Below, piece by piece: positions 24,197 through 31,351 of a stretch of 64,000 nucleotides of DNA. Both the position numbers and the translations under genes were made by a program. This stretch comes from Coriobacteriaceae bacterium (lineage in GTDB: Bacteria > Actinomycetota > Coriobacteriia > Coriobacteriales > Coriobacteriaceae), in assembly GCA_902399975.1 (NCBI GenBank), contig CABOHA010000001.1:211397-275396 (forward strand). Direction: 5' to 3'. The notes below the pieces were generated by a model, which saw only the letters and a list, made by a program, of their open reading frames with translations, was not told where the DNA came from and searched no databases. The stretch's first letter is position 1, and the number at the start of each line of letters is the position of its first letter.

Positions 24197-24922
24197 ATGA
24201 GCACATCAGCGATAAAGCTATCAAAGGTGTCAAAGCGCTATGGGAAGCGCCGCGTTTTGCATGACGTTTCCTTCGAGGTGCATCAGTCTGAGCTCTGTGC
24301 CCTTGTTGGTGCAAACGGGGCGGGCAAAAGCACGCTTATTAAAATCGTATTGGGCCTCTGTGAGCCATCGTCGGGGAGCGTGGAGCTCTTTGGAGGCAAG
24401 TCGAAAAAAGAGCTGAGCCTGATGCGGACGCGTGTCGGCTATGTGCCAGATTCCTGCGGAGCATACCAATCCCTCAGTGCGGCTGAGAATCTTCGGATCC
24501 GATGTGCGGAATGGGGGCTCGATGAGAAACGTGAGGTTCCTCGCGTCTTGGGCCTAGTCGGGCTGGACGTCGATGAGAAAAAGAGTGTGAGCAGTTTTTC
24601 TCTGGGAATGAAGCGACGACTGGATATAGCTACGGCTTTATTGGGCGACACCGACGTACTAATTTTCGATGAGCCGGCAAATGGATTGGATCCGTTGGGC
24701 ATCGAGAGTATATGGACCCTTATCGGTCGATTGAATCGGGAGCAGGGCAAAACCATGCTCATCTCTAGCCACGACTTGGATGAGCTGGCATCGGTTGCAA
24801 CAAGCTGCCTGTTTCTTCATGACGGCGAACTGCTGAAAAAGGAACAGATGGACGTCATAAGGGATGAGGCGTCGTCCCTAAAAGAGTATTACAGGCGCTT
24901 GATGAAGGCGGTCTCGCTATGA
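24197..24922 (+). CDS. ABC transporter ATP-binding protein (BcrA-like)
   Basis: A 241-residue nucleotide-binding subunit of an ABC-2 type exporter. Walker A is GANGAGKST (about residues 38-46), the signature is FSLGMKRRLD with Gly in the usual place, and Walker B is VLIFDEPANGLDP. The switch His is in ISSHDLDEL. The closest general class is the bacitracin/lantibiotic immunity ATPases. AAAGGAGG lies close before the ATG. It overlaps the permease gene by four bases. Codon use and lower GC set this operon apart from its neighbours and suggest acquisition. Confidence 0.93.
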   Translation: MSTSAIKLSKVSKRYGKRRVLHDVSFEVHQSELCALVGANGAGKSTLIKIVLGLCEPSSGSVELFGGKSKKELSLMRTRVGYVPDSCGAYQSLSAAENLRIRCAEWGLDEKREVPRVLGLVGLDVDEKKSVSSFSLGMKRRLDIATALLGDTDVLIFDEPANGLDPLGIESIWTLIGRLNREQGKTMLISSHDLDELASVATSCLFLHDGELLKKEQMDVIRDEASSLKEYYRRLMKAVSL

Positions 24923-25743
24923 AGCGGGCGATCCATCCCATAAAGGCAGATATGATGCGTTTGCACAGGATGTTTCCGGCGAAGTTTGGTCTTGCGCTTA
25001 TGCTGGTGTTCGGCCTTCTCTTCGGTGTCATTCTAAAAAACGGGTCAACGTTGCTAGCCTTTGGCAATAGTGTTTTTGGGGAGGATATTGGTTTCTTCTG
25101 GAATGTAATCGATCCTTCTGCACCCGATGAGTCCCTTGTGCGCAGTGCTTTTGCCGGCACCTCTCTGTTCGTTCCACTCATCGTTTGCCTGGTAATTCTA
25201 CAGGAGCGTGGCTATGAAGAGGGCTGCCGAATTTCTTCGGCAAGAGGTCTTGCCCGCTTTAACGGGGCTCTGGCACATGCACTTTCGTCTGCTTTAATAA
25301 TCGGCGCAGCGTATAGCGCGCTTTGCCTTCTTCTTTTTGCAATAGCCATAATACGTGGAGGGCATAACTACTCGCACAACATGCTAACTGCATTTTTGCC
25401 TGCAATGATAGTCAACGCCGTATTGGTGATATCGGTTGCGCTGGAGACGGTGACCATCTATCGGATTACAGGCAGCGCCGTATTGAGCGGGGCTGCAATA
25501 ATAATTGGATTTGTCATGAGCCTGACGCTCTACGGAAGCTTCCTTCAGGTGCCTATACCATCCTTGAGATGGATTTTCCTCCTTCCGGGGCCCTACCTTG
25601 GAGTCGGATGTGCCCTTGGGTATAGCGATATGGGGCAGCTGACGCTTCTGGGATATGGCGTGGCAGCTGGCTGCCTATCGGTATTGATTTACGCTCTCGT
25701 GACCTGTCGTGTCGGAGGTGTGCTCAATGGCTCGTCAGATTAA
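24919..25743 (+). CDS. ABC-2 type permease subunit, first
   Basis: A 274-residue membrane protein with about six hydrophobic helices (around residues 18-38, 68-92, 110-138, 155-178, 190-210 and 235-260). No sequence family stands out, but its position, translational coupling (ATGA overlap with the ATPase) and topology match exporter permeases of the lantibiotic immunity type. VILQERGYEEGCRISSARGLARF near residue 90 resembles the cytoplasmic loop that contacts the ATPase. AT-rich codons such as ATA and AGA are frequent. Confidence 0.8.
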   Translation: MKRAIHPIKADMMRLHRMFPAKFGLALMLVFGLLFGVILKNGSTLLAFGNSVFGEDIGFFWNVIDPSAPDESLVRSAFAGTSLFVPLIVCLVILQERGYEEGCRISSARGLARFNGALAHALSSALIIGAAYSALCLLLFAIAIIRGGHNYSHNMLTAFLPAMIVNAVLVISVALETVTIYRITGSAVLSGAAIIIGFVMSLTLYGSFLQVPIPSLRWIFLLPGPYLGVGCALGYSDMGQLTLLGYGVAAGCLSVLIYALVTCRVGGVLNGSSD

Positions 25744-26545
25744 AAGGTTCCTCCATTCAGAATTGAAGCACGTGAGCAAATGGACATACGCCTTAATCCT
25801 GGTAATTTATGCGTGCATGGTGGTATTGCAGCTTAATTCTTTCCCGATGTGGTTCTGTAGCCTCCGTGAGAACAGTTTCTTGGGCTTTTTCCCAGACCCG
25901 ACGCTTCGGCTGTCAGCGGAGGATGTCCTTCTATTTGGTAATGCAGAGGTTTTTCGCGGTCTGCTGTTCAACGTAGCCCCGTTGGCTCATGCATTGTTCT
26001 TTCCGTTCATCGCGGCTTGTATTGTGCCGCGCTTTGTCAGTTCGGGCTTTGTCGAGGAACCGTGGGGACTGTCGGAGGCTCGGGGAGGGAAGCGGGCGTG
26101 CGTTACCGTTGCGCGAGCGGTGCTGTCTTCTTTCGCCCTATTGGGCGCGTTTATCCTGTCGAGCGTCGTTTTGTACTGTCTTAACTGCGTATTCGTTTCG
26201 GATGCTCAGCAGTATTTCAACCTGCATGTATTTTGCTATCGACTTGTTCTTGCTGCCGCTGCCTGCCTTGCATGCGTGGTTTCTTGCGTAATCGTTGTTT
26301 CCTATTTTGGGTCCGGCTTCGGTCCGATTGGCATGCTGTTGCTTGTCAACGTCGTAGCGATCTACATACAGGTCGGGGCCAATTCCATGCTTCCGCTTCC
26401 AGCCTCGATGCTCATGTGGATTTGCGGCGTGACCCCGTTGGGGAATGGTCAATGCATCTCGATTTTAATTGACTGCCTCATAAACGTAGCAAGCGTTTTT
26501 ACCATTTGCTTTACTGTCGACCGATTGCGGTCGAGATTTCTCTGA
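25727..26545 (+). CDS. ABC-2 type permease subunit, second
   Basis: A 272-residue membrane protein with about six predicted helices, the second permease of the operon. The ATG at 25727 is chosen because GGAGGTGTGCTC precedes it; it overlaps the previous gene by 17 bases. FVSSGFVEEPWGLSEARGGKRACVTVARA is a loop similar in position to the coupling loop of the first permease, so the two likely form a heterodimer. Substrate unknown; peptide self-protection or efflux is the best guess by analogy. Confidence 0.8.
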   Translation: MARQIKRFLHSELKHVSKWTYALILVIYACMVVLQLNSFPMWFCSLRENSFLGFFPDPTLRLSAEDVLLFGNAEVFRGLLFNVAPLAHALFFPFIAACIVPRFVSSGFVEEPWGLSEARGGKRACVTVARAVLSSFALLGAFILSSVVLYCLNCVFVSDAQQYFNLHVFCYRLVLAAAACLACVVSCVIVVSYFGSGFGPIGMLLLVNVVAIYIQVGANSMLPLPASMLMWICGVTPLGNGQCISILIDCLINVASVFTICFTVDRLRSRFL

Positions 26546-26583
26546 TTGTTTGTGAGGGATAATCATACCGAGCATATCAAATG

Positions 26584-26623
26584 CAGGGGGGCGGACACCG
26601 CGGCTGGTGCCCGCCCCCCCCTG
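26584..26623. terminator. GC-rich hairpin between convergent genes
   Basis: CAGGGGGGCGG and CCGCCCCCCCTG pair, with CACC/GGTG inside. There is no clear T-run, but the position between the exporter operon (plus) and the minus-strand hydrolase fits a shared terminator. Confidence 0.55.
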
Positions 26624-26656
26624 GCATGAAAGGCTTTAGTCTGTGCGGTTCGCGAG

Positions 26657-27466
26657 CTAGCGGGCCTGCTTTACCTTGGCTGCTGCCTCGACAAACGACT
26701 TCCACAGGTTAAAGTCGGTCTCGAGCGTCTGCCAGGTGTACTCGGGATGCCATTGCACGCCCAGGCAGAAAGGCTGGCCTTCGACTTCGATGCACTCGGG
26801 AACGCCGTCGGTTGCCTTGGCGACCAAGCGCGTGCTTTTGCCCAGACGATCGACGCAGCAGTGATGTGCCGAGTTGGTCTGGATCAGCCTGTGCCCGCCA
26901 ACCGCGCGCTCCAGCAGCGAGCCCGGCATGACCTCGACGGGATGCACGGGGTCGTTGAGCACGTGGGTATGGCGCCACTGCGTGCGGCCCTCGCGAGCGC
27001 CCAGGCTCGGCACGTCCATGCACAGGGTGCCGCCAGTGGCGACATTGAGTAACTGCGTGCCGCGGCAGGTGGTAAAGAGCGGCTTTTTGGCGCGAAGTAC
27101 CTCGTTAACCAGCTTAAACTCAAAGCTATCGCGGATCTCGCAGCAGAGGGTGGGGTCGTAGGGTCGATCATCGCCCCAACGTTTGGGGTTGACATCGGGG
27201 CCGCCGGGAATGGCGATGCCGTCGGCGATATCGACGTAATGACGGATGACCTCAATGTCCTCGGTAATGGACATCTGCAGCGGCAGGCCGCCGGCGGCAA
27301 GGATGGCATCGACAAAGACACTTGCGATTTCCTCGTTGGGGGAGAGCGTTTCGCTTAAAAACGGCTTCGCCTCTTCCCAGCGCGGCGCGACGAGGATGAG
27401 CGGGCGGTCGGCGGGATCGACGTCGACGTGCGGGGTGTAGGACGATGAGGTGCGGGTTCCGATCAT
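26657..27466 (-). CDS. gamma-glutamyl-gamma-aminobutyrate hydrolase family (peptidase C26)
   Basis: A 269-residue class I glutamine-amidotransferase-like hydrolase. The nucleophile Cys134 lies in FTTCRGTQLLNVATGGTL, and the His/Glu pair in GVQWHPEY. IAIPGGPDVNPKRWGDD is the family oxyanion strand. PuuD-type enzymes release glutamate from gamma-glutamyl-GABA in putrescine breakdown, but no other puu genes are present. Its place after the amino-acid importer operon on the same strand suggests hydrolysis of an imported gamma-glutamyl compound. The ribosome site before the ATG is weak. Exact substrate uncertain. Confidence 0.88.
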   Translation of the reverse strand: MIGTRTSSSYTPHVDVDPADRPLILVAPRWEEAKPFLSETLSPNEEIASVFVDAILAAGGLPLQMSITEDIEVIRHYVDIADGIAIPGGPDVNPKRWGDDRPYDPTLCCEIRDSFEFKLVNEVLRAKKPLFTTCRGTQLLNVATGGTLCMDVPSLGAREGRTQWRHTHVLNDPVHPVEVMPGSLLERAVGGHRLIQTNSAHHCCVDRLGKSTRLVAKATDGVPECIEVEGQPFCLGVQWHPEYTWQTLETDFNLWKSFVEAAAKVKQAR

Positions 27467-27553
27467 GGTTGCGGCTTTCGAATCCGGGTGGACATGGCAC
27501 AGGGGTGGCGCGGGGCAAACGTTACTGATGAATTTGCCCGCGTGGCAATGGGG

Positions 27554-28318
27554 TTAGTGGCCCTTGATGGAGTTGAGGAAGTCTTGGGCGCGCTTGGTCT
27601 GGGGATGGTCGAAGAACTCGTCGGGCGTGCCGGTCTCTACGATCTGGCCGTCGGCCATAAAGACGACGCGATCAGCCACGCGGCGGGCAAAGTTCATCTC
27701 GTGCGTAATGACGATCATCGTCATGCCCTGCTGGGCCAGGCGAACCATGACCTCGAGCACCTCATTGATCATCTCGGGGTCCAGCGCACTCGTGGGCTCG
27801 TCAAAAAGCATAGCCTTGGGCTGCATGGCGAGCGAACGGGCGATGGCCACGCGCTGCTGTTGGCCGCCCGAAAGCTGTGCGGGCACCTTGTCGGCCTGCT
27901 CGGCCACGCCCACGCGGCTCAGCAGGTCCATGGCGCGCTCGCGGGCTTCATCCTTGGAGACGCCCAGCACGTCGACCGGTCCCAGCATGACGTTCTGCAG
28001 CACGGTCATATGTGCGAACAGGTTGAACTGTTGAAACACCATGCCCAGCTCGGCACGCATGCGGGCGAGGTCCTTGCCTTCCTGCGGCAGGGGCTCGCCC
28101 TCAATGAGGATCTCGCCCGAGTCGATGGTCTCCAGGCGGTTGATGGTGCGGCACATGGTCGACTTGCCCGAACCCGAGGGGCCGATCACGACGACGACCT
28201 CGCCGCGGTCGACCGAGAGATTGATGTCGTTGAGGACGTGCAGATCGCCATAGTGCTTATCGACGTGCCTGAGCTTGATCAACGGCTGGTTGCCGGTAGA
28301 AGAAGTGCTCTGTGCCAT
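27554..28318 (-). CDS. glnQ: polar amino-acid ABC transporter ATPase
   Basis: A 254-residue ATPase of the GlnQ/HisP family. Walker A is GPSGSGKST, the signature LSGGQQQR, Walker B AMLFDEPTSALDPE, and the switch His is in IVITHEMNFAR. It energises the two permeases encoded upstream on the same strand. The gap to the preceding permease is 36 bases. The name glnQ marks the family; whether glutamine, glutamate or another polar amino acid is moved cannot be told. Confidence 0.95.
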   Translation of the reverse strand: MAQSTSSTGNQPLIKLRHVDKHYGDLHVLNDINLSVDRGEVVVVIGPSGSGKSTMCRTINRLETIDSGEILIEGEPLPQEGKDLARMRAELGMVFQQFNLFAHMTVLQNVMLGPVDVLGVSKDEARERAMDLLSRVGVAEQADKVPAQLSGGQQQRVAIARSLAMQPKAMLFDEPTSALDPEMINEVLEVMVRLAQQGMTMIVITHEMNFARRVADRVVFMADGQIVETGTPDEFFDHPQTKRAQDFLNSIKGH

Positions 28319-28354
28319 GGTGCTCGGCTCCTTATGACTCGAAATGGTAACTCG

Positions 28355-29188
28355 TTAGCGGATGATGGTCGCGCCGGTCTTGTGCGAGACGTAGACAGCG
28401 GCCTTGTTGATCGCGACATTGATGAGGATATAGATGACCGCGATCACCAGATAGACCGACACGAGCGCGTCGTAGTTGGTAATGAGCACGCGGGCATTTT
28501 GCATCAGGTCGGGGTAGCTCACCACGTAGGCGACGGTGGTGTCTTTGACTACGACCACGAGCTGCGAAATCAACGACGGAATGATAAATCGGATAGCCTG
28601 CGGCAACACGATTTTAAAGGTGATTTTAGCCTTGGAGAGACCGAGTGCCTGGGCGGCCTCGACCTGACCGCGCGGCACGGCGTTGACGCCGGCACGGAAG
28701 ATCTCGGCCAGTACGCCGGCCGCAGCGAGCGCGACGGGAAGCGTGAGCATCCAAAACGACGGCAGTGCGATCTTGTACTGGGGCAGCACCAAAAAGAAGA
28801 AGTAGATGAACAGAAGGCTCGGCACGCCACGGAAGAAATCGGTGAGCACGCGGCAGACCAGCTGCAACGGCTTGATGCCGCTCGTGCGGCCGAGCATAAG
28901 GGCTAAGCCCAGTACCAGCGCAATGACGCCGGCGGTGAGTGCGACTTTAACGGTGCCCTCAAAACCGGCAAGCAGGAACTTCCAGGTGGTGAGGTGCGTA
29001 AAGAAGTACCAGTAATGGACCGAAAGCTGGCCGGTCACGTAAAAGCGCTGCAGTACCAGAGCGATGAGCGCGGCCACGGCAACAAGTGAGATGGCGGTGC
29101 CGACGCGAATCTTGGCACGCATCTTGGGGCCGGGAGCCTCGTAGAGCGCATCGCGCATGGTAAGTGCAGGGGAGGAATGTTTGCTCAT
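28355..29188 (-). CDS. polar amino-acid ABC transporter permease
   Basis: A 277-residue His/Glu/Gln/Arg-type permease. A ~60-residue N-terminal region with one helix precedes the five-helix core. The coupling motif, FRAGVNAVPRGQVEAAQALGLSKAKITFKIVLPQA, is clearly present. VCRVLTDFFRGVPSLLFIYFFFLVLP is the usual entry segment. Its start overlaps the stop of the other permease by four bases (ATGA), so the two are translationally coupled and should form a heterodimer. Confidence 0.94.
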   Translation of the reverse strand: MSKHSSPALTMRDALYEAPGPKMRAKIRVGTAISLVAVAALIALVLQRFYVTGQLSVHYWYFFTHLTTWKFLLAGFEGTVKVALTAGVIALVLGLALMLGRTSGIKPLQLVCRVLTDFFRGVPSLLFIYFFFLVLPQYKIALPSFWMLTLPVALAAAGVLAEIFRAGVNAVPRGQVEAAQALGLSKAKITFKIVLPQAIRFIIPSLISQLVVVVKDTTVAYVVSYPDLMQNARVLITNYDALVSVYLVIAVIYILINVAINKAAVYVSHKTGATIIR

Positions 29189-29844
29189 CGGAGGATCCTC
29201 ACCTTCTTATCGATATAGTTGCCAATGTGGCTCACCACAAAGGCCGTGCCCAGGTAGCCGAGTGCCGAGATAAAGAACGCGGCGACGCCGCCGAGCGAGC
29301 GCGTGTTGATGTAGCTCACCACGCCGGTGAGCTCCTGCGGCTTAAGCGGTACCTGACTGCCGAGCGCGGTGGTGAGCATGACGGCGATAAAGAGGTTGGT
29401 CATGGGCAGCACGCTCGAGCGCAGCGCCTGCGGAATCACGATCTTGGCGAGGATACGGCTGAAGCTCATGCCCAGCGAGCGGGCGGCTTCCACTTGGCCG
29501 ACACCGACGGTGTTGATGCCGCTCATAAAGTTCTCGGAGCCAAAGGCAGAACCCAAGAGCACTGTGGCGACGATGACGCAGGTGCGGTAGGGCAGGACGA
29601 CCTTGAGCGGCGGCAGCGCATAGACGACGATGATGAGTAGCGCGATGCCGGGGATGTTACGGAAGACCTGGACATACAGGTCGCCAAAGACGCGCAGCGG
29701 CTTGAGCGGCGACACGCGCATCACGGTGACAGCGACGGCCAGCACCATGGCGATGGCAAACGACTCAAGCGTCATGCCCCAGGTTGCTAGCAGCGCGTCA
29801 ATGTAGTTCTGGCCATAGAGCGACCAGAGCTCGGAGAGACTCAT
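29185..29844 (-). CDS. polar amino-acid ABC transporter permease
   Basis: A 219-residue permease of the same family, at the usual length. VQVFRNIPGIALLIIVVYALPP and the coupling motif SGINTVGVGQVEAARSLGMSFSRILAKIVIPQALR are visible. An AGGTCC stretch precedes the ATG. It follows the binding-protein gene after a 138-base gap that contains an intercistronic hairpin. Confidence 0.94.
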   Translation of the reverse strand: MSLSELWSLYGQNYIDALLATWGMTLESFAIAMVLAVAVTVMRVSPLKPLRVFGDLYVQVFRNIPGIALLIIVVYALPPLKVVLPYRTCVIVATVLLGSAFGSENFMSGINTVGVGQVEAARSLGMSFSRILAKIVIPQALRSSVLPMTNLFIAVMLTTALGSQVPLKPQELTGVVSYINTRSLGGVAAFFISALGYLGTAFVVSHIGNYIDKKVRILR

Positions 29845-29868
29845 GCGGACCTCCCGCCGATAAGGAAA

Positions 29869-29894
29869 GGGGCTCCCGTGTGTACGGAAGCCCC
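29869..29894 (-). terminator. intercistronic hairpin after the binding-protein gene
   Basis: On the minus strand GGGGCTTCCGT and ACGGGAGCCCC pair around ACAC, followed by a modest T-rich TTTCCTTATC. Partial termination or 3'-end protection here would give more binding protein than permease, a common arrangement in these operons. Confidence 0.65.
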
Positions 29895-29982
29895 GACAAC
29901 TCAGTAAGGAAACAGTTTAGCGCAATAAAGCGCACCGTGCGTTTCCGTATGGTTTCGTTGCGGCCGTTACTAGGCGCGTTGC

Positions 29983-30975
29983 CTAGGCGCCGATCTCGGG
30001 CAGCTCGGGAACATTGGTGTCACCCGTGCGGTCACCGATGCAGATCTGCCACAGCTCGGTCCAGGTGCCGTCGTCCTCAATCTTCTTAAGGAAGTCGTTG
30101 ACAAAGGCGACGCCGTCGGAATCGAGCGGCAGGCCGATGCCATAGGGCTCCTTGCTGCCGAAGGGCTTGCCAGCAATCTTGTACTTACCGGGCTCGCGGA
30201 CCAGGGCGCTCTGCTGCATGTTGTTGTCGATGACGTAGGCGTCAACGCGACCCTGCTGGAGTGCCTGGCGGGCCTCCTCGTCGGTCTTGAACTCCTGCTG
30301 GCTGGCCTTGGGAGCGAGCTCCTCCAGGATGGCGGGGCCGTTGGAGCCGGACTGGACGGCGACGTTCTTGTCGGCCAGGTCGTCGACGCTCTTGATGTCG
30401 TCGTTGTCGGCGAGCACCAGGATGGCCTGCTGGGTGTAGTAGTAGGGACCGGCAAAGGAGACGAGCTTTTTGCGCTCATCGGTGATGGTGTAGGTGGCAA
30501 AGACGGCGTCGACCTGGCCGTTCTGCAGGACGGACTCACGCGTGTCAGAGGTCACCTGGGTGATCTCGACCTTGTTCTCGCCCAGAATGTAGTTGGACAG
30601 GAGCTGTGCGATACCGGCGTCGAAGCCGCGGGTCTGACCGTCCTTCTCGTTGAGGAGGGAGAAGAGCGTGGAGGTCTGGACGCCACCGATCGTAAAGACG
30701 CCGGCATCCTTGACGGCCGTAGCCCAGGTGCTGGCGGCGATGGCGTCGTCATCGGCCTTGGGGCCGTCGTTGACGAGCTTGTCGAATGCCTTGGCGTCGA
30801 GCGTGGCGGAAACCTCGGTATCCTCGGAGCTCTTGGAGGAACCGGCGGAACCCTTGTCGGCCTCGGTACTGGTGTCGGAGCAGCCGGCAAGACCAAGGCC
30901 GGCGACGGTTGCGAAGGTGGCGGCGACGAAGCCGCGGCGGTCGAGAACGACCTGCTGGGAGAGGTTCTTGCTCAT
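29983..30975 (-). CDS. amino-acid ABC transporter substrate-binding lipoprotein
   Basis: A 330-residue extracytoplasmic binding lipoprotein (SBP family 3). The signal peptide has RR at residues 13-14 and the lipobox LGLAGC, so Cys32 would be lipidated; the twin arginine also leaves Tat export possible. A Ser/Asp-rich linker follows. The mature domain carries RGFDAGIAQLLSNYILG, VDAVFATYTITDERKKLVSFAGPYY and GSNGPAILEELAP, typical of glutamate/aspartate/glutamine binders. The ATG is preceded by GAGAAAGGTG. It is first in the operon SBP-permease-permease-ATPase. Confidence 0.93.
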   Translation of the reverse strand: MSKNLSQQVVLDRRGFVAATFATVAGLGLAGCSDTSTEADKGSAGSSKSSEDTEVSATLDAKAFDKLVNDGPKADDDAIAASTWATAVKDAGVFTIGGVQTSTLFSLLNEKDGQTRGFDAGIAQLLSNYILGENKVEITQVTSDTRESVLQNGQVDAVFATYTITDERKKLVSFAGPYYYTQQAILVLADNDDIKSVDDLADKNVAVQSGSNGPAILEELAPKASQQEFKTDEEARQALQQGRVDAYVIDNNMQQSALVREPGKYKIAGKPFGSKEPYGIGLPLDSDGVAFVNDFLKKIEDDGTWTELWQICIGDRTGDTNVPELPEIGA

Positions 30976-31018
30976 GGTAGAACACCTTTCTCAATAAAAT
31001 CCCTAGCGGTTGAGTAGA

Positions 31019-31048
31019 GTTATACCCTATCGCGCTCAAATGGGTCAA
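31019..31048 (-). promoter_or_regulatory. promoter of the amino-acid importer operon
   Basis: On the minus strand TTGACC (31048-31043) and TATAAC (31024-31019) are separated by 18 bases, about 45 bases upstream of the binding-protein start. Both hexamers match five of six sigma-70 positions. Confidence 0.6.
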
Positions 31049-31090
31049 CACGAAATAACTCAGAAACATACTTACCTTATGGGTTATTGT

Positions 31091-31126
31091 ACCTGCCAAA
31101 AAGGGACAGGCACCTTTGTGGTGGTT
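31091..31126 (+). repeat. P1/P2 chimeric palindrome half
   Basis: The left 20 bases are P1 (ACCTGCCAAAAAGGGACAGG). The right part (CACCTTTGTGGTGGTT) is the right arm of P2 at 53976-54014. The two halves do not pair with each other. The surrounding gap 30976-31351 also holds the importer promoter, hairpins H1 and H2 and the dxs terminator, and no gene. Confidence 0.85.
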
Positions 31127-31154
31127 CTTGCAGATGTGGTGGCCTGTCTCGCTG

Positions 31155-31219
31155 CTTTGTCTCAATCTGTAACAGGTAGACGGCCAAAAGGTCTCTATCT
31201 GTTACAGATCGAGACAAAG
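31155..31219. repeat. inverted repeat H1 (TCTGTAACA class)
   Basis: CTTTGTCTCAATCTGTAACA (31155-31174) pairs with 31200-31219 with one G-A mismatch. Inner GGTAGAC pairs loosely with GTCTCTATC. A related hairpin, H2, follows at once. Confidence 0.85.
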
Positions 31220-31237
31220 GTTTGGGACTAAGACGTC

Positions 31238-31298
31238 TTATCTAGATCTGTAACAGTTAGACGGGAATTCGGGCCCTAGATGTTACAGATTGAGATAA
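31238..31298. repeat. inverted repeat H2 (TCTGTAACA class)
   Basis: TTATCTAGATCTGTAACA (31238-31255) pairs with 31281-31298 with two mismatches, and inner TAG/CTA and GGG/CCC pairs follow. It shares TCTGTAACAGNTAGACGG with H1, so the two are tandem diverged copies. Confidence 0.82.
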
Positions 31299-31313
31299 TC
31301 GCGCCGCGAAAAT

Positions 31314-31350
31314 AAAAACCTCCGCAGGGGTGCTTCCCTTGCGGAGGTTT
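31314..31350 (-). terminator. terminator after the DXS-like gene
   Basis: AAACCTCCGCAAGGG pairs with its inverse across a short loop, with T-runs on both sides. It lies immediately past the minus-strand stop. Confidence 0.85.
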
Positions 31351-31351
31351 T

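Noticed and set aside
31010-31231. A 73-codon frame after the importer promoter.
   Set aside because: It reads through the chimeric palindrome and hairpin H1, so its sequence is repeat-derived.
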